A DNA stretch of 64,000 nt from Clostridia bacterium (GTDB lineage: Bacteria > Bacillota > Clostridia > UMGS1810). Position 1 is the first letter of the stretch. Each line of letters starts with the position of its first letter. Under the pieces are notes generated by a model. The model was not told the DNA's origin. It did no database searches and worked only from the letters and a program-made list of their open reading frames with translations. The stretch lies in NCBI GenBank assembly GCA_017481205.1, contig JAFUPN010000023.1, forward strand, positions 52,486 to 116,485. Direction: 5' to 3'. Below, one piece after another: positions 34,730-43,422 of the stretch. A program made the translations under genes and the position numbers.

Positions 34730-35596
34730 TTATTCAAAAAGTTCAGCACTGTTTTTGCTATTTTTAAACTCATATATCATCTGCCCGGTCAGGCTGATGG
34801 TAGGGTCGGCGCAGTCATCGGGGATTTCGTCACGGGTGAGCCACCGGGCAACACAAAGCTCGTTTTCGTCCATAGTAACAGCGTCATCACCGTCAAGCTC
34901 ACAGAAAAAGCCTACAAGCAGGCTGTCTGTAAATGACCAGGGCTGGCTCTTGTAGTACCTGAGGTTCTTTACCCTGAGACCTACCTCCTCCATGACCTCG
35001 CGGCGAACGGTATCCTCAAGGCTCTCGCCCACCTCGGTATAGCCTGCCACCAGGGAATAGCGCTTATATTTGCCATGGGAGGGCGCATATTTGGTGAGAA
35101 GGATTTTATCACCGTTGATTATGCCGACAATCACACTGGGGCAAATCTGGGGATAGCTGAGTCTGTTGCAGTTGGGGCAAAGCATGGCACGCTCCTCACC
35201 CTGAGGAATCATGGGAGTGCCGCACTTGCCGCAAAAGGAATTGTTTGTGTACCAGTTGTGTATCTGAACGGCAGTTATCGCCGCAAAGGCATACCATACC
35301 GGACGCAGGTCACGGAAGGATGACTTGGGTATATAGCTCCAGCCGGGAAAACCGCCCTCAGGCAGGGTGCGCAGTTCAAAATAATTTGTATCGTCTATGG
35401 TAAAAAGAAATTTTGCCTTTTCAGCCGTTGGAGAATACAAAGCCCGGATATCGCCGACAGTCGGGAAAACAACATTATCGCCGTCCATACGGCACAAAAG
35501 GCTGTCGTTATCAAATATAAGCATTATATCGTCCGTACGCGGAACGGGCTTTTTGTATGTGACATCATAATAATGGGGTGAAATATCCTGTATCAT
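34730..35596 (-). CDS. nudC: NADH pyrophosphatase / NAD-cap hydrolase (Nudix)
   Basis: 288 residues. An N-terminal domain is followed by a four-Cys zinc ribbon (CGKCGTPMIPQGEERAMLCP then NC) and a Nudix box, GYTEVGESLEDTVRREVMEE with VG. NudC cleaves NAD(H) and removes NAD caps from RNA. The SQPWSFTDSLLVGF segment contains the SQPWPFPxS-like signature of NADH pyrophosphatases, here SQPWSFTDS. AAGGAG lies upstream. Confidence 0.93.
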   Translation of the reverse strand: MIQDISPHYYDVTYKKPVPRTDDIMLIFDNDSLLCRMDGDNVVFPTVGDIRALYSPTAEKAKFLFTIDDTNYFELRTLPEGGFPGWSYIPKSSFRDLRPVWYAFAAITAVQIHNWYTNNSFCGKCGTPMIPQGEERAMLCPNCNRLSYPQICPSVIVGIINGDKILLTKYAPSHGKYKRYSLVAGYTEVGESLEDTVRREVMEEVGLRVKNLRYYKSQPWSFTDSLLVGFFCELDGDDAVTMDENELCVARWLTRDEIPDDCADPTISLTGQMIYEFKNSKNSAELFE

Positions 35597-35631
35597 TGTT
35601 TATGCTCCTTGTAATGGTATTGGTATTTTTT

Positions 35632-35660
35632 ATTATAAAGCAATTTTCAGTCTTAGTCAA
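35632..35660 (-). promoter_or_regulatory. Promoter of nudC
   Basis: Minus strand: TTGACT (35655-35660), 17 bases, TATAAT (35632-35637). Confidence 0.75.
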
Positions 35661-35702
35661 ACATCACTAAAAAGTTTATCTGTAAATCCGCAAATATATG
35701 TA

Positions 35703-35978
35703 TAGCCTTAGCAACCAATACTTAAGACGCCTTAAACGGCCAATTTTCGGCAACTTTCGGCTTGTCGTCCTTGAAAGGCGACAGCCTTCCTTCGTCCTTC
35801 GCACCAAAATTTGCTCAAAAATTCATCCGTTTTAGGTCATTTTGAGTTTTGGAATTATAAATTTTATTTCAGGCAAGGCAAACACGCAGGGAATATGGAA
35901 ATATTTCCGAGTATTTTAACGAAGTATGAGATAAAATTTATATTTCAAAACCGTCTTTAGTGTTGGTTGCTAAGGCTA
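35703..35978. repeat. Terminal-inverted-repeat element, type 2 ends (copy B)
   Basis: A 276-base element with about 27-base inverted ends: TAGCCTTAGCAACCAATAC... and ...GTGTTGGTTGCTAAGGCTA. Its interior (CGCCTTAAA, CGGCTTGTCGTCC, CGCACCAAAAT, GGCAA...ACGCAGG, GAGTATTTTAACG) is clearly related to the 43423-43699 copy although the ends differ. It carries no ORF. Together with the nudC promoter and the terminator below it fills 35597-36028. Confidence 0.8.
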
Positions 35979-35990
35979 CCACAGCAAAAA

Positions 35991-36018
35991 AATCATCCCC
36001 ATACTGCGGGGGATGATT
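35991..36018 (-). terminator. Terminator of the 922-residue exported protein gene
   Basis: AATCATCCCC pairs with GGGGATGATT; on the minus strand TTTTTTT follows, about 10 bases after the stop codon. Confidence 0.85.
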
Positions 36019-36028
36019 GAGAAGAATT

Positions 36029-38797
36029 TTATTCTGCTAAATGTGCTCTCGGTGTAAGAGAAAGATTCTTTACCTTGAGGCTCTTAATCTTGAGAGTCTG
36101 ATTATTTTCGCCGTAAGGAACATATATATAGAAATCGGCATTACCGTTTCCATGAGTATTTCTCAGCTGAACATTGTTGAGCTTCACAGTGGCGGTCTTA
36201 ACCTCGCCTGAGCCTGTACCGGTGGCAAGGACAGTCTCTGCACCGCCGTATACAGGCACCTCATACCAGCCCTTCCACTGATTGTGATTTATAATCATAT
36301 CGCCGATAAAATCGTCTATATACTCAATTTCCATAATATAATTTATACTGTCAAGCTGACCGAAATGATAATTATCGTTTACTTCAAAATAAAGTCTGGT
36401 CTGCTTGGGAGCATCGTTTACTACAAGATATGTGTTTTCAACATAGCCGTTTTCGGAAACAGCCGCTCTGTTGTCAGCTTCACCCTCGGTTGACGAATAA
36501 AGCTTAACACCGTTTTCAACAGCCTTACCGGATGAGAAATCTATAGATACACCATTGGGGAAATGCTTATTGGATATATCTTCCCTTACTGTGCCAAAAT
36601 CTCTGTCGCGGAGTGAGGTGTACTCATAAACTGCATCACTGCCTGTAGCTTTTGTTACATATACACTGCTTACATAGACATCCTTGTTGTCACTCTTAAT
36701 TCTGAAATCTGTTGTTCCGGCAAATTTATTAACGGAAGAATCATCTATTGTAAAGCTCGCATTATCCAAATTAAACTGTGCAACAGCCCAATTACCGGTT
36801 TCAGCAAAACTAACACTCTTGGAATTTTGGGTAGAAACAGTCTTGGTGCCATCCTCAGCAGTTTTATATCCTAAATACTCCAAGCCGAGAGAGGTTCTGC
36901 CCTTTGCAAGAAATTCTACAAATATAGTGATATCTGAATCCTCAGAGGTAATTCCGCTGCCCTCCAGTACGTTAAAGTACATATAAGCACTTCTGATACT
37001 ATATTCTGTGTTACTTCCGCATCTGAGAACATATGAGGTGTGCCATGCATCCTTGGTTACGCCGGACGAATCTGTTATTCGAAGCGTTCTGGTAGGTCCG
37101 TCGGAGCTGTTCGTAATATATTTGATTCCATTTGATTTTGCAAATTCAATCTGACCGAGTGTGGTTGAAGTCACACCATCAGCAGCAGTTTTATCAGTAA
37201 CATAGCTATGATAATTCTGAATTTCATCAAGTGTATAGAGATTTGCAGTTCTGGAAAGATGCAATCCCTTTTCTATATCGGAATGCTTGCCGTTTATGGC
37301 TTGGAAACCGTTTACATAATCCTGACGTGCTTTGATATAAACACCATTGCCGTTTTCAAGATTATCAACTGCAGCTGCTACGGCATAGTTACTGCGGTAT
37401 ACAACCTCACCTGTTGACTCCGAAACAGCTTCTATCTGCCAGGTATGCTCCCCTGCTGCCGCATGGTCATCATAGTATGCCGAGGTCTTGCTCGAGCCTA
37501 TGAGATTTCCGTCACGGTAGATATAAAAAACTGTATTCTCAAGAGGAATCTCGGAGGTATATTCGCTCCATGAGAGCAGGACTCTCCTGTCATAAGCGGT
37601 TGCACTGAGCACAAGCTTATCTGCTTCGTCAACAGAATATGACGGTGTGAGGTTACTTGTCCATATATATTTTCTGAAGGTATAATCTGTGCTGTTGGGC
37701 ATATTCACCGGACTGTCGGTAGTGAGAGTCTTTGTCTCGCCTGCAGCAATATCTGTCAGGGCAGATTTTGCGACAGCAACCATAGCTTCGTTTTTGTCAT
37801 ACACTGCAGTATACAGTGCAGCATTGCTTGCTGCTTCGCCATTGTTGGTAACATCAACACTTGTGATGATATCGCCGCCGGCAATATAGTGTGTATACTG
37901 TTTTTTAGCATTTTTGTAGGTTACATTTGACACATCAAAGTCTGATGAAGAATTCTGCTTAAGGTCGGCAGTTTTGATAACGCCGATTCTTTTGATATAA
38001 GTATTGCCATAGTTAGCATTGATTTTGATATCTTCTTTACCTGTGCCAAGTCCGGAATTATTAGTTCTGAATTTTGCCTCGGTCGTAACAAAAACAGCAG
38101 TTTTCCACAGACCGGTGTTTGTTCTTGTAACAGAGAAATTGTTGTGACCCCTATCATTGCCTGATGATGTGTTATTGAGATGGGTTAAGGTCAAATCTCG
38201 AGTTCCTATGTCAAGATATTCAACAACAAAGGTAATCTCGTTATCACCGGTACTGAAGGTGTCATCAAGATTGAAATATATAGATCCTGGAACACTATTG
38301 ACCGTATTGTTGCTGATACGGTAGTTGCCCTGAGTATAAAAAGCAACATCTTTAATATCGGCGTCAGCTGCTACAGATGTGTTGTCCACCCAGTTACCCT
38401 GTTCAAGCTGTACACGGTAAAGCCATGCACCATCCTTATTTTGGGTTACATATGATGTATCGCTCACTGACCCAAGGAGCTCATTTGTCCACCCAAGCTC
38501 TGCTGCTTTGGCAGTATCAGAAGCAGGTACAAGCTCTGTAACATAGGAACTATCGATTTCATCCTTGAGAGCATTCATATGGATACCGATATGTCCGTCA
38601 GAAACTGATGTTGCTTCGATATACGCCCCCTTTAATTTAGCCGCATTGAAATAATCCTCACCGCCTTGTACTATGGTGCCGGTATATTTATTGGTTGTAG
38701 CAGCACTGACGGTGATTGCTCCTACAAAGCTCATAAGCTGAACTATCATTGCAAAAACAAGGATAAAGCTGAGTTTTTTTGAAAATCTGCATTTCAT
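36029..38797 (-). CDS. Large exported modular protein, probable carbohydrate-associated
   Basis: 922 residues. Signal peptide about 1-33 (KKLSFILVFAMIVQLMSFVG). Three related beta-sandwich modules occur at about 50-280, 485-720 and 740-915, each with a YFN/YFEV strand followed by an ITFVVEYLD-like strand and a late DIKI/DFRI strand. Between the first two lie a CARDB-like segment (about 300-390) and a fibronectin III-like domain (about 395-475, RRVLLSWSEYTSE, FYIYRDGNLIGSS). No catalytic motif or wall anchor is seen. Divergence from a GH2 gene suggests glycan binding; that is inference. Confidence 0.78.
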   Translation of the reverse strand: MKCRFSKKLSFILVFAMIVQLMSFVGAITVSAATTNKYTGTIVQGGEDYFNAAKLKGAYIEATSVSDGHIGIHMNALKDEIDSSYVTELVPASDTAKAAELGWTNELLGSVSDTSYVTQNKDGAWLYRVQLEQGNWVDNTSVAADADIKDVAFYTQGNYRISNNTVNSVPGSIYFNLDDTFSTGDNEITFVVEYLDIGTRDLTLTHLNNTSSGNDRGHNNFSVTRTNTGLWKTAVFVTTEAKFRTNNSGLGTGKEDIKINANYGNTYIKRIGVIKTADLKQNSSSDFDVSNVTYKNAKKQYTHYIAGGDIITSVDVTNNGEAASNAALYTAVYDKNEAMVAVAKSALTDIAAGETKTLTTDSPVNMPNSTDYTFRKYIWTSNLTPSYSVDEADKLVLSATAYDRRVLLSWSEYTSEIPLENTVFYIYRDGNLIGSSKTSAYYDDHAAAGEHTWQIEAVSESTGEVVYRSNYAVAAAVDNLENGNGVYIKARQDYVNGFQAINGKHSDIEKGLHLSRTANLYTLDEIQNYHSYVTDKTAADGVTSTTLGQIEFAKSNGIKYITNSSDGPTRTLRITDSSGVTKDAWHTSYVLRCGSNTEYSIRSAYMYFNVLEGSGITSEDSDITIFVEFLAKGRTSLGLEYLGYKTAEDGTKTVSTQNSKSVSFAETGNWAVAQFNLDNASFTIDDSSVNKFAGTTDFRIKSDNKDVYVSSVYVTKATGSDAVYEYTSLRDRDFGTVREDISNKHFPNGVSIDFSSGKAVENGVKLYSSTEGEADNRAAVSENGYVENTYLVVNDAPKQTRLYFEVNDNYHFGQLDSINYIMEIEYIDDFIGDMIINHNQWKGWYEVPVYGGAETVLATGTGSGEVKTATVKLNNVQLRNTHGNGNADFYIYVPYGENNQTLKIKSLKVKNLSLTPRAHLAE

Positions 38798-38953
38798 ATA
38801 AAATTCCACCTTTCATATTTGTAAGGATGTCATAAATATATAGTAAAATCATTACACAATTATTGTACAATATTATCCCTATTTGTGTAAATCGTATTTT
38901 TTTACAAAAAACAGACATTAAATTAAGATATTCTGCCAAAACAAAAAAAAGCA

Positions 38954-38981
38954 TTGACTTTTGCATATGAATTATTATAAT
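38954..38981 (+). promoter_or_regulatory. Promoter of the GH2 gene
   Basis: TTGACT (38954-38959), 16 bases, TATAAT (38976-38981), 37 bases before the start codon. Confidence 0.7.
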
Positions 38982-39018
38982 ATTGAAGCAACATATATTA
39001 CTCAGGAGGATTTTTTAT

Positions 39019-41169
39019 ATGAGATACAATCAACAATGGCTTGGCGCCTCAATTACAGACGGAAGCTACAGCGATTTTTTCACCGTAACGGTCCCCGGTG
39101 ACATTCAGAAGGATTATGCAGAATTCATGAGCTGGGGCGATGTAAACTACATGGATAACTGTATAAAATATAATGATATAGAAGACCTGTTCTGGAGCTA
39201 CAAAACCAATGTTGTATATGAAGCAAAGAAAGGTGAGCGTGTGTACTTTGTGACAGAGGGCATCGAATATGAATATGACGTAAAGCTCAACGGCAAATTG
39301 CTTCTGCATCACGAAGGAATGTTCAGCAAGGTCGAGACAGATATTACCGACGAGCTGAAAAACGGCAGCGACCTGGAAATAATAATATATCCCCATCCCA
39401 AAAGAGAGGGTGCTGCAGAATGCAGAGACCAGGCAGACCAGAGCTGCAAGCCTGCGGTAGGCTACGGCTGGGACTGGCATCCGAGACTGCTGGTATCGGG
39501 ATTATGGAACGAGACATATATTGAAACCAGGTCAGACAACCATATAAATGATGTCGAAGTAAAATACACCTTAAACAAAGACCTGACAGCTGCCGATGTT
39601 CATTTTGAAATCGACTGTAAGGCAGACTGCGAAATCACAGTTTCTGATATGGATGGAAATACGCTTTACAAGGGAGCCAACACAGATATACATATGGAAA
39701 GCATCAGGCTCTGGTGGTGCAACGGTCAGGGCACTCCATACCTGTACAACTGGACCGTAAAATCAGCTGACTGCGAAAAAAGCGGTAGAATGGGCTTTAA
39801 AAAGGTTCGCCTGGTAATGAATGATAAAGCATGGGATGTACCCTTCTTTCCCAAGAGCCGTGCAAATGCTCCCATAACAGTTGAGCTCAACGGAAGAAGA
39901 ATTTTTGCCAAGGGCAGTAACTGGGTTAATCCCGATATTTTCACCGGCACAATTACGGACGAGACATACAGAACCCAGGTTAAATATGCAAAAGAAGCAA
40001 ACATGAACATTCTCCGCTGCTGGGGCGGCGCCAATGTGAACAAGGAAGCTTTCTTTGACGCCTGTGATGAATACGGAATCATGGTATGGCAGGAATTTCC
40101 CCTTTCATGCAACAACTACAAGGGTACTCCGGAATATCTCAGTGTACTTGAGCCGGAGGCAAGAGCCATAATCAAAAGAGTCCGCCGTCATGCCTGCCAT
40201 GTAATATGGTGCGGCGGCAACGAATTATTTAACTCATGGTCGGGAATGACAGACCAGTCACATGCGCTGAGACTGCTTGACAAAATATGCTACGAAGAGG
40301 ATTTTGCAAAGCCATATATCATGACTGCTCCGCTCAACGGTATGGGACACGGCTACTACCAGTTTTATGATACCGACACGGACAAAACGGTTTTTGAAAT
40401 ATACAGAAACAGCCATAAGAGCGCATATTCTGAATTCGGCAACCCGTCAATAGCATCTATGGAACAGCTCAGACGTATATTTGATGAAGAAACTCTCAAC
40501 AATCCCTCTCCTGCAGTTGACTCTCCATGGTATCTGCATCACGGCTTCAAGGCATGGCATGAAAACAGCTGGTGCTGCTTTAATATACTGGAAAAATATT
40601 TTGGAAAGCAGAATACAATTGAAGAGTATGTAGAAAAAAGCAATATACTCCAGTGTGAGGGCTACAAATGCATTTTTGAAGAAGCAAGACGTCAGAAGCC
40701 CGAATGCTCCATGGCAATGAACTGGGACTACAACGAACCCTGGAGAACAGCGGCAGGAAACAACCTTATCGAATACCCCATGACTAAAAAACCATCATAC
40801 TATGCGGTACAGTCTGCTCTGAGAGACGTTATGCCCAGTGCAAGAGCAGAGCATTTTACCTTCAAGCCCGGCGATGTGTTTAACGCAGAGCTGTGGCTCC
40901 TCAACGATTCTACCAAGGCTGTTGAAGACACAGTAGAAGTATACTTCACCGTGGACGGTGTTAAAAAGCATATTATGACCTGGAATACAGGTCTCGGAGA
41001 GGCAAATACAAATATAAGAGGTCACAGGATAGCTGTGGATATCCCCGACTCTCCCACTCAGCTTATGACACTTACCTTAGAGGCAAAATGCGGCACAAGC
41101 AAATACCGCTTCCTGCTTTCAAATGATATACCCGAGGGCGAAGTATTTATACCCACACTCAACAACTGA
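39019..41169 (+). CDS. Glycoside hydrolase family 2, beta-mannosidase-like
   Basis: 716 residues, no signal peptide. The N-terminal sugar-binding sandwich (GDIQKDYAE, FVTEGIEYEYDVKLNGKLL, AVGYGWDWHPRL) is followed by the immunoglobulin-like domain and a TIM barrel: NILRCWGGANVNKEAFFDAC, YGIMVWQEFPLSC, VIWCGGNELFNSW (acid/base Glu in GNE) and SAYSEFGNPS (likely nucleophile Glu). The CWGGGxYE-like and WQEFP boxes favour beta-mannosidase over beta-galactosidase. It would cleave terminal mannose or similar from imported oligosaccharides. CAGGAGG lies before the ATG; the frame extends 12 codons upstream without support. Confidence 0.88.
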   Translation: MRYNQQWLGASITDGSYSDFFTVTVPGDIQKDYAEFMSWGDVNYMDNCIKYNDIEDLFWSYKTNVVYEAKKGERVYFVTEGIEYEYDVKLNGKLLLHHEGMFSKVETDITDELKNGSDLEIIIYPHPKREGAAECRDQADQSCKPAVGYGWDWHPRLLVSGLWNETYIETRSDNHINDVEVKYTLNKDLTAADVHFEIDCKADCEITVSDMDGNTLYKGANTDIHMESIRLWWCNGQGTPYLYNWTVKSADCEKSGRMGFKKVRLVMNDKAWDVPFFPKSRANAPITVELNGRRIFAKGSNWVNPDIFTGTITDETYRTQVKYAKEANMNILRCWGGANVNKEAFFDACDEYGIMVWQEFPLSCNNYKGTPEYLSVLEPEARAIIKRVRRHACHVIWCGGNELFNSWSGMTDQSHALRLLDKICYEEDFAKPYIMTAPLNGMGHGYYQFYDTDTDKTVFEIYRNSHKSAYSEFGNPSIASMEQLRRIFDEETLNNPSPAVDSPWYLHHGFKAWHENSWCCFNILEKYFGKQNTIEEYVEKSNILQCEGYKCIFEEARRQKPECSMAMNWDYNEPWRTAAGNNLIEYPMTKKPSYYAVQSALRDVMPSARAEHFTFKPGDVFNAELWLLNDSTKAVEDTVEVYFTVDGVKKHIMTWNTGLGEANTNIRGHRIAVDIPDSPTQLMTLTLEAKCGTSKYRFLLSNDIPEGEVFIPTLNN

Positions 41170-41173
41170 TTGC

Positions 41174-41325
41174 TTAGCCGAAAGAGAATAACCCAAACCA
41201 CGGTTTTCAAAGACGGATTTTGGTGCGGAAGATGAAGCAAAGCTGACGCCTTGCGAAGATGACAACCGAAAGGTGACGGAATTTCGCTGTTTAAGGCGGG
41301 TTCGGATTATTATCTTTAGGCTGAA
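41174..41325. repeat. Internally shortened terminal-inverted-repeat element (copy C)
   Basis: 152 bases from TTAGCCGAAAGAGAATAACC to GGATTATTATCTTTAGGCTGAA. Its middle is the reverse complement of the 43423-43699 type (GGTGCGGAAGATGAAGCAA, GCGTTTAAGG-like right part), so it lies in the opposite orientation and lacks about 125 bases. It immediately follows the GH2 stop codon. Confidence 0.75.
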
Positions 41326-41337
41326 TAATATGTAATT

Positions 41338-41382
41338 AAAATCAACCGTTATGCAAAAATCTGCAGAGCGGTTGATTTTTTT
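41338..41382 (+). terminator. Terminator downstream of the GH2 gene
   Basis: ATCAACCG pairs with CGGTTGAT (41369-41376), flanked by A's upstream and TTTTTT downstream. Confidence 0.8.
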
Positions 41383-41401
41383 CAAAAATTAAAAATAAGT
41401 G

Positions 41402-41430
41402 TTTATTTTTTCAGTAAGTTGGTGTATAAT
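41402..41430 (+). promoter_or_regulatory. Probable promoter of murC
   Basis: TTTATT (41402-41407), 17 bases, TATAAT (41425-41430). The -35 box is poor. Confidence 0.5.
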
Positions 41431-41432
41431 GA

Positions 41433-41475
41433 TAGTCGAAGCAACCAACGCCTTTTGTATTGATTGCTTCGGCTA
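41433..41475 (+). repeat. Hairpin of two type 2 inverted repeats in the murC leader
   Basis: TAGTCGAAGCAACCAA (41433-41448) and TTGATTGCTTCGGCTA (41460-41475) are inverted copies with two differences around 11 bases. The arm resembles the type 2 end TAGCCTTAGCAACCAA of the 35703 element, so this may be a minimal deletion product. It would form the 5' end of murC mRNA. Confidence 0.6.
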
Positions 41476-41504
41476 ATTATTGACATTTATTGGGAGATGA
41501 TCAA

Positions 41505-42848
41505 GTGAATAAATATGAATATGTTCATCTTGTGGGCATAGGTGGAATAAGCATGAGCGCCATTGCCAAGGTACTCCTGCATAACGGAACCAGGGTTTCC
41601 GGTTCAGATACAGGCTCAGGCGAAATTATAGATGAACTTAAAAATATGGGTGCCACCATATACGGAAGCCATGATGCTTCCAATATATCCGGCCAAAACC
41701 TTGTGGTATATACAGCTGCAGTAAAGGATGACAACCCGGAGCTGGTGGAAGCAAGAAAAAGAGATATTGAAACCGTAGACCGCGCAACAATGCTCGGTTG
41801 GATAATGAAGGACTATAAAAACGCAATATCGGTTGCCGGTACCCACGGCAAAACCACCACAACCTCAATGATGACATACATCCTCACTGAGGCTATGCTT
41901 GACCCGACGGTTATGGTGGGCGGTGAGCTGGATATACTGGGAGGCAACTTCAAAATGGGAAGAAGTGATTATTTTATCACAGAATCCTGCGAATACTGCC
42001 GCAGCTTCCTGAAATTCTTTCCAAAAATCGCCATTATACTAAATGTAGAAGAGGATCACCTGGACTACTACAGGGATATTGACGATATTATCGATGCATT
42101 CAGCGATTTTGCCGGACTTGTGCCGCCTGACGGATATGTTATAATCCCTTCGGAGGACAAAAATGCCGTAAAAGCCGCAGAAAATGCAAAGGGCAAGGTT
42201 ATCACCTTCGGCTGGAACAGCGGTGATTTCCGCCCGGTGAATATTGAATTCAACAGATACGGATATGCTGAATTTGATGTATGCATGGGCGATAAAAAAA
42301 TGGCGTCAATAAAGCTTAATGTAGCGGGAAAGCACAATGTTCTCAATGCAACAGCTTGTATTGCTGCTGCATATGCAATGGGAATAGATATGTCCCGGGC
42401 AGAAAGCGGGCTAAACAAATTTACCGGTACAAAACGCCGTTTTGAAAAAAAAGGCTACTGCAACGGTGCCTTGGTAATAGATGACTATGCCCACCATCCC
42501 ACCGAGATAAAAACTACCATTGACTCTGTAAGCAGGCTGGATCACAACAAGGCATGGTTTATATTCCAGCCACACACCTATACAAGAACCTACACCCTGT
42601 TTGACGAGTTTGTAAATGTGCTTTCAAAAGCCGAAAATCTGATTATAGCAGACATATATGCCGCCAGAGAAAAGGACACAGGTCTTGTGTCAAGCAAAAA
42701 GCTTGCAGACGCAATCGACGGTGCCGTATATCTTGACAGCTTTGAAAAAATCGAGGGCTACATAAGACAAAATGCATCCGAGGGAGATGTTATACTGACA
42801 GTCGGAGCAGGAAATGTAGTGAAAATAGGAGAAAATCTTATAAAATAA
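41505..42848 (+). CDS. murC: UDP-N-acetylmuramate-L-alanine ligase
   Basis: 447 residues. HLVGIGGISMSAIAKVLLHN (UDP-binding Rossmann part), AGTHGKTTTTSMMTYIL (ATP loop), TESCEYCRSFLKF, LNVEEDHLDYY and DDYAHHPTEI with the FQPHTYTRTYTLFDEF block mark MurC. It adds L-Ala to UDP-MurNAc in the cytoplasm. I chose the GTG at 41505 (GGGAG 8 bases upstream), giving the usual MurC N-terminus. It stands alone, away from a dcw cluster. Confidence 0.96.
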   Translation: MNKYEYVHLVGIGGISMSAIAKVLLHNGTRVSGSDTGSGEIIDELKNMGATIYGSHDASNISGQNLVVYTAAVKDDNPELVEARKRDIETVDRATMLGWIMKDYKNAISVAGTHGKTTTTSMMTYILTEAMLDPTVMVGGELDILGGNFKMGRSDYFITESCEYCRSFLKFFPKIAIILNVEEDHLDYYRDIDDIIDAFSDFAGLVPPDGYVIIPSEDKNAVKAAENAKGKVITFGWNSGDFRPVNIEFNRYGYAEFDVCMGDKKMASIKLNVAGKHNVLNATACIAAAYAMGIDMSRAESGLNKFTGTKRRFEKKGYCNGALVIDDYAHHPTEIKTTIDSVSRLDHNKAWFIFQPHTYTRTYTLFDEFVNVLSKAENLIIADIYAAREKDTGLVSSKKLADAIDGAVYLDSFEKIEGYIRQNASEGDVILTVGAGNVVKIGENLIK

Positions 42849-42920
42849 AAAAAGCGGCGTATGGGTGTCCTTAATAAAACAGTATAGGTATTGACTGTCT
42901 GTCAAAGGATTGCCAAGAAT

Positions 42921-42962
42921 AAAAGCTATACAGACGATTTTTTCGTTTGTATAGCTTTTTTC
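42921..42962 (+). terminator. Terminator of murC
   Basis: AAAAGCTATACA pairs with TGTATAGCTTTT (42948-42959), followed by T's. Confidence 0.85.
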
Positions 42963-42972
42963 GTAATTATTA

Positions 42973-43001
42973 TTGACAAAATCAAATATTTAGATTATAA
43001 T
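42973..43001 (+). promoter_or_regulatory. Promoter of the candidate antitoxin RNA
   Basis: TTGACA (42973-42978), 17 bases, TATAAT (42996-43001): a perfect consensus with no ORF behind it. Confidence 0.85.
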
Positions 43002-43007
43002 ATAAAC

Positions 43008-43096
43008 AGATAGAGGGCAAGACCGCAAAGCGGTTAGCCAAGAAAGTCAATTAAAATAACTGCTTCAACTTGACCAGAGGAGCAGTTATTTTTTTA
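43008..43096 (+). ncRNA. Candidate antitoxin RNA (type I, convergent)
   Basis: About 88 nt from the strong promoter to a terminator whose 3' part overlaps the end of the peptide gene on the other strand. It has a 5' hairpin ACCGCAAAGCGGT, and the block GGGCAAG...GCGGTTAGCC recurs near the 5' end of the opposing RNA (43202-43222 region). No ORF is present. The arrangement recalls par/Fst and Hol-Tox type I loci, where two convergent RNAs share a terminator; the assignment is by architecture only. Confidence 0.6.
43055..43096. terminator. Shared bidirectional terminator
   Basis: AATAACTGCT (43055-43064) pairs with AGCAGTTATT (43081-43090); TTTTTTT follows on plus and TTTTAATT on minus. The peptide gene's stop codon lies inside the stem. 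Confidence 0.8.
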
Positions 43097-43154
43097 TGGT
43101 TATTACAAGAAGCAACAGAACAATCATAAAATAAATTATGTATTCGTTTCCCAT
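43086..43154 (-). CDS. 22-residue hydrophobic peptide, candidate type I toxin
   Basis: The ORF begins MGNEYIIYFM, continues as one hydrophobic stretch of Ile/Val/Leu and ends ITIKK, so a single membrane span with a basic tail. GGGGGTGG lies 4 bases before the ATG. It has its own promoter (43254-43281), a leader with a TTGGA-GAAA-TCCAA hairpin, and a terminator shared with the opposing RNA. It is shorter than usual holin-like toxins (about 30-40 residues). Without homologue data this is a structural and contextual call. Confidence 0.6.
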   Translation of the reverse strand: MGNEYIIYFMIVLLLLVITIKK

Positions 43155-43253
43155 AAAACCACCCCCAATCCCTGCTTGATAACAGCAGAATAAAAAGGTG
43201 GCTAACCGCCCTCGAACTTGCCCAATATCAGGTTGGATTTCTCCAACAATGAT

Positions 43254-43281
43254 ATTTTACATAGTTTGAAAGAAAATGCAA
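43254..43281 (-). promoter_or_regulatory. Promoter of the peptide gene
   Basis: Minus strand: TTGCAT (43276-43281), 16 bases, TAAAAT (43254-43259). Confidence 0.6.
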
Positions 43282-43310
43282 GAATTTTGTCGGAATATTA
43301 GAAAACAAAG

Positions 43311-43346
43311 CAAGTATATCGTTTTTTACGGCGATATACTTGTTTT
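43311..43346. terminator. Bidirectional terminator upstream of the peptide gene
   Basis: CAAGTATATCG pairs with CGATATACTTG (43332-43342), with T-rich sequence on both sides. It insulates the small locus from the repeat element. Confidence 0.65.
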
Positions 43347-43422
43347 CGTTTTGTATGGAGTAAAATGTCACGCAATAGAGGTTGAAAATTGCCCTGTTTT
43401 ATCGGTTTTCAAGGATGTTTTA

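Noticed and set aside
43008..43096. Riboswitch or other metabolite-sensing RNA
   Set aside because: No gene follows on the same strand within reach (the next plus-strand region is a repeat and a convergent operon); the shared terminator and opposed peptide gene explain it better.
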